This document shows positions 63,528 to 64,000 of a stretch of DNA of 64,000 nucleotides, piece by piece (position 1 is the stretch's first letter; every line of letters begins with the position of its first letter). The stretch is from Raffaelea ambrosiae (Eukaryota; Ascomycota; Sordariomycetes; Ophiostomatales; Ophiostomataceae), in NCBI GenBank assembly GCA_002778195.1, contig PCDI01000014.1, positions 442,116 to 506,115 on the forward strand, in the 5' to 3' direction. The translations under genes and the position numbers were made by a program. The notes under the pieces are model-generated. The model was not told the DNA's origin. It made no database searches and saw only the letters and a program-made list of their open reading frames with translations.

Positions 63528-64000
63528 GGCGAACGACAACGAGCCGACGTAGCGGCGAGGAGGTGAAGGAAAAGAGCGAGTCGACGAGAAAACCAGGCGA
63601 AAGCCCTGGGAGAGAATAGGGAAGGAATAGAGGACAGAAGCGATCACGAGATCAGAGACTGGCCATAGAAAGAAGAAAAAGACCGGAGAAGGCCTGAAGA
63701 GACCGGAATACCAAAATGCCGGAGTACCAGAACCGGGGAATGGGGAATGGGGAATGGAGAAAATCCAAGAAACAAGAGGAAGAAACAGAAACGAAGAAAC
63801 GAAGAAACAACTGGGGATGGATGAGACGAAGTAACGGGACAGGAAACAAAGATTAAACCCAAAAAAAACGGGGAAGACAACGGGGGGAAGAAACGTCAAA
63901 GTCAAACGTACAATGTAGAACAGCAGTCTAACTACAGGGAGAAGAGATACTCTAAGTCTTTCTCAGCTGACAGACCACAAGCTGTAATGAAGGGGCTAGA
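63528..64000. other. Upstream flank of the membrane-protein gene
   Basis: Purine-rich leader/promoter on the plus strand (pyrimidine-rich on the coding strand). No other gene. Confidence 0.5.

Noticed and set aside
1..64000. Starship or other large mobile element spanning the accessory genes
   Set aside because: No tyrosine recombinase (DUF3435-type) captain, transposase or reverse transcriptase frame and no long terminal repeats are visible in the window.

Overview
This window reads as nuclear DNA of a filamentous ascomycete (Pezizomycotina, most likely Sordariomycetes). Genes carry short introns of about 50-280 nt with GT...AG ends and CTAAC/CTGAC-like branch points. Coding DNA is GC-rich at third positions, which creates long antisense shadow ORFs. 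The families present (AA9 LPMO, eqolisin, UstYa/DUF3328, DUF8021, DUF7136, Zn2Cys6 factor, fungal kinase-like proteins) are typical of these fungi. Two tRNA genes were read by folding. There is a 5-nt N gap at 1359-1363. Splice models were derived by hand from sequence and phase; none was checked against transcripts or databases.

Layout. 2.0-3.4 kb: a UDP-glucose 4-epimerase. 5.7-7.5 kb: a four-exon SET-domain protein. 7.5-16.2 kb: an AT-richer island of small, same-strand, mostly coiled-coil ORFs, some decayed, with three exact TATAAATA boxes, ending at tRNA-Leu(AAG). 18.5-19.4 kb: a G1 (eqolisin) peptidase. 20.4-24.4 kb: a small secreted peptide gene divergent from an orphan UstYa-like oxidase, a possible transporter fragment, and a kinase-like protein. 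25.7-29.4 kb: a secreted DUF8021 protein, a degenerate DEDD-nuclease-like protein, and a glutathione-dependent formaldehyde-activating enzyme. 31.4-32.7 kb: a broken methyltransferase. 33.7-34.6 kb: a DUF7136 surface protein. 36.7-39.6 kb: a 945-residue coiled-coil/kinase-like protein with a 39-bp palindrome upstream.

40.2-46.1 kb holds a polyol (L-arabinitol/galactitol/sorbitol-type) dehydrogenase divergent from a short-chain reductase, then a Zn2Cys6 regulator. With the IlvD/Edd-type dehydratase at 49.8-51.8 kb these could form a loose carbohydrate or sugar-acid catabolic group. Interleaved with that dehydratase are three copies of an unrecognised protein family (47.4-48.5, 52.2-53.3 and 53.8-55.0 kb), the last interrupted by one in-frame TAG. 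Two unknown genes flank them (46.8-47.3 and 55.2-56.8 kb). This is my best candidate for something undescribed.

57.3-63.5 kb is secretome-like: a cysteine-rich secreted protein with a 9-nt microexon, an AA9 LPMO carrying a 57-nt in-frame insert that resembles a fossilised intron, tRNA-Asn(GTT), and a single-pass membrane protein with a cysteine-rich ectodomain.
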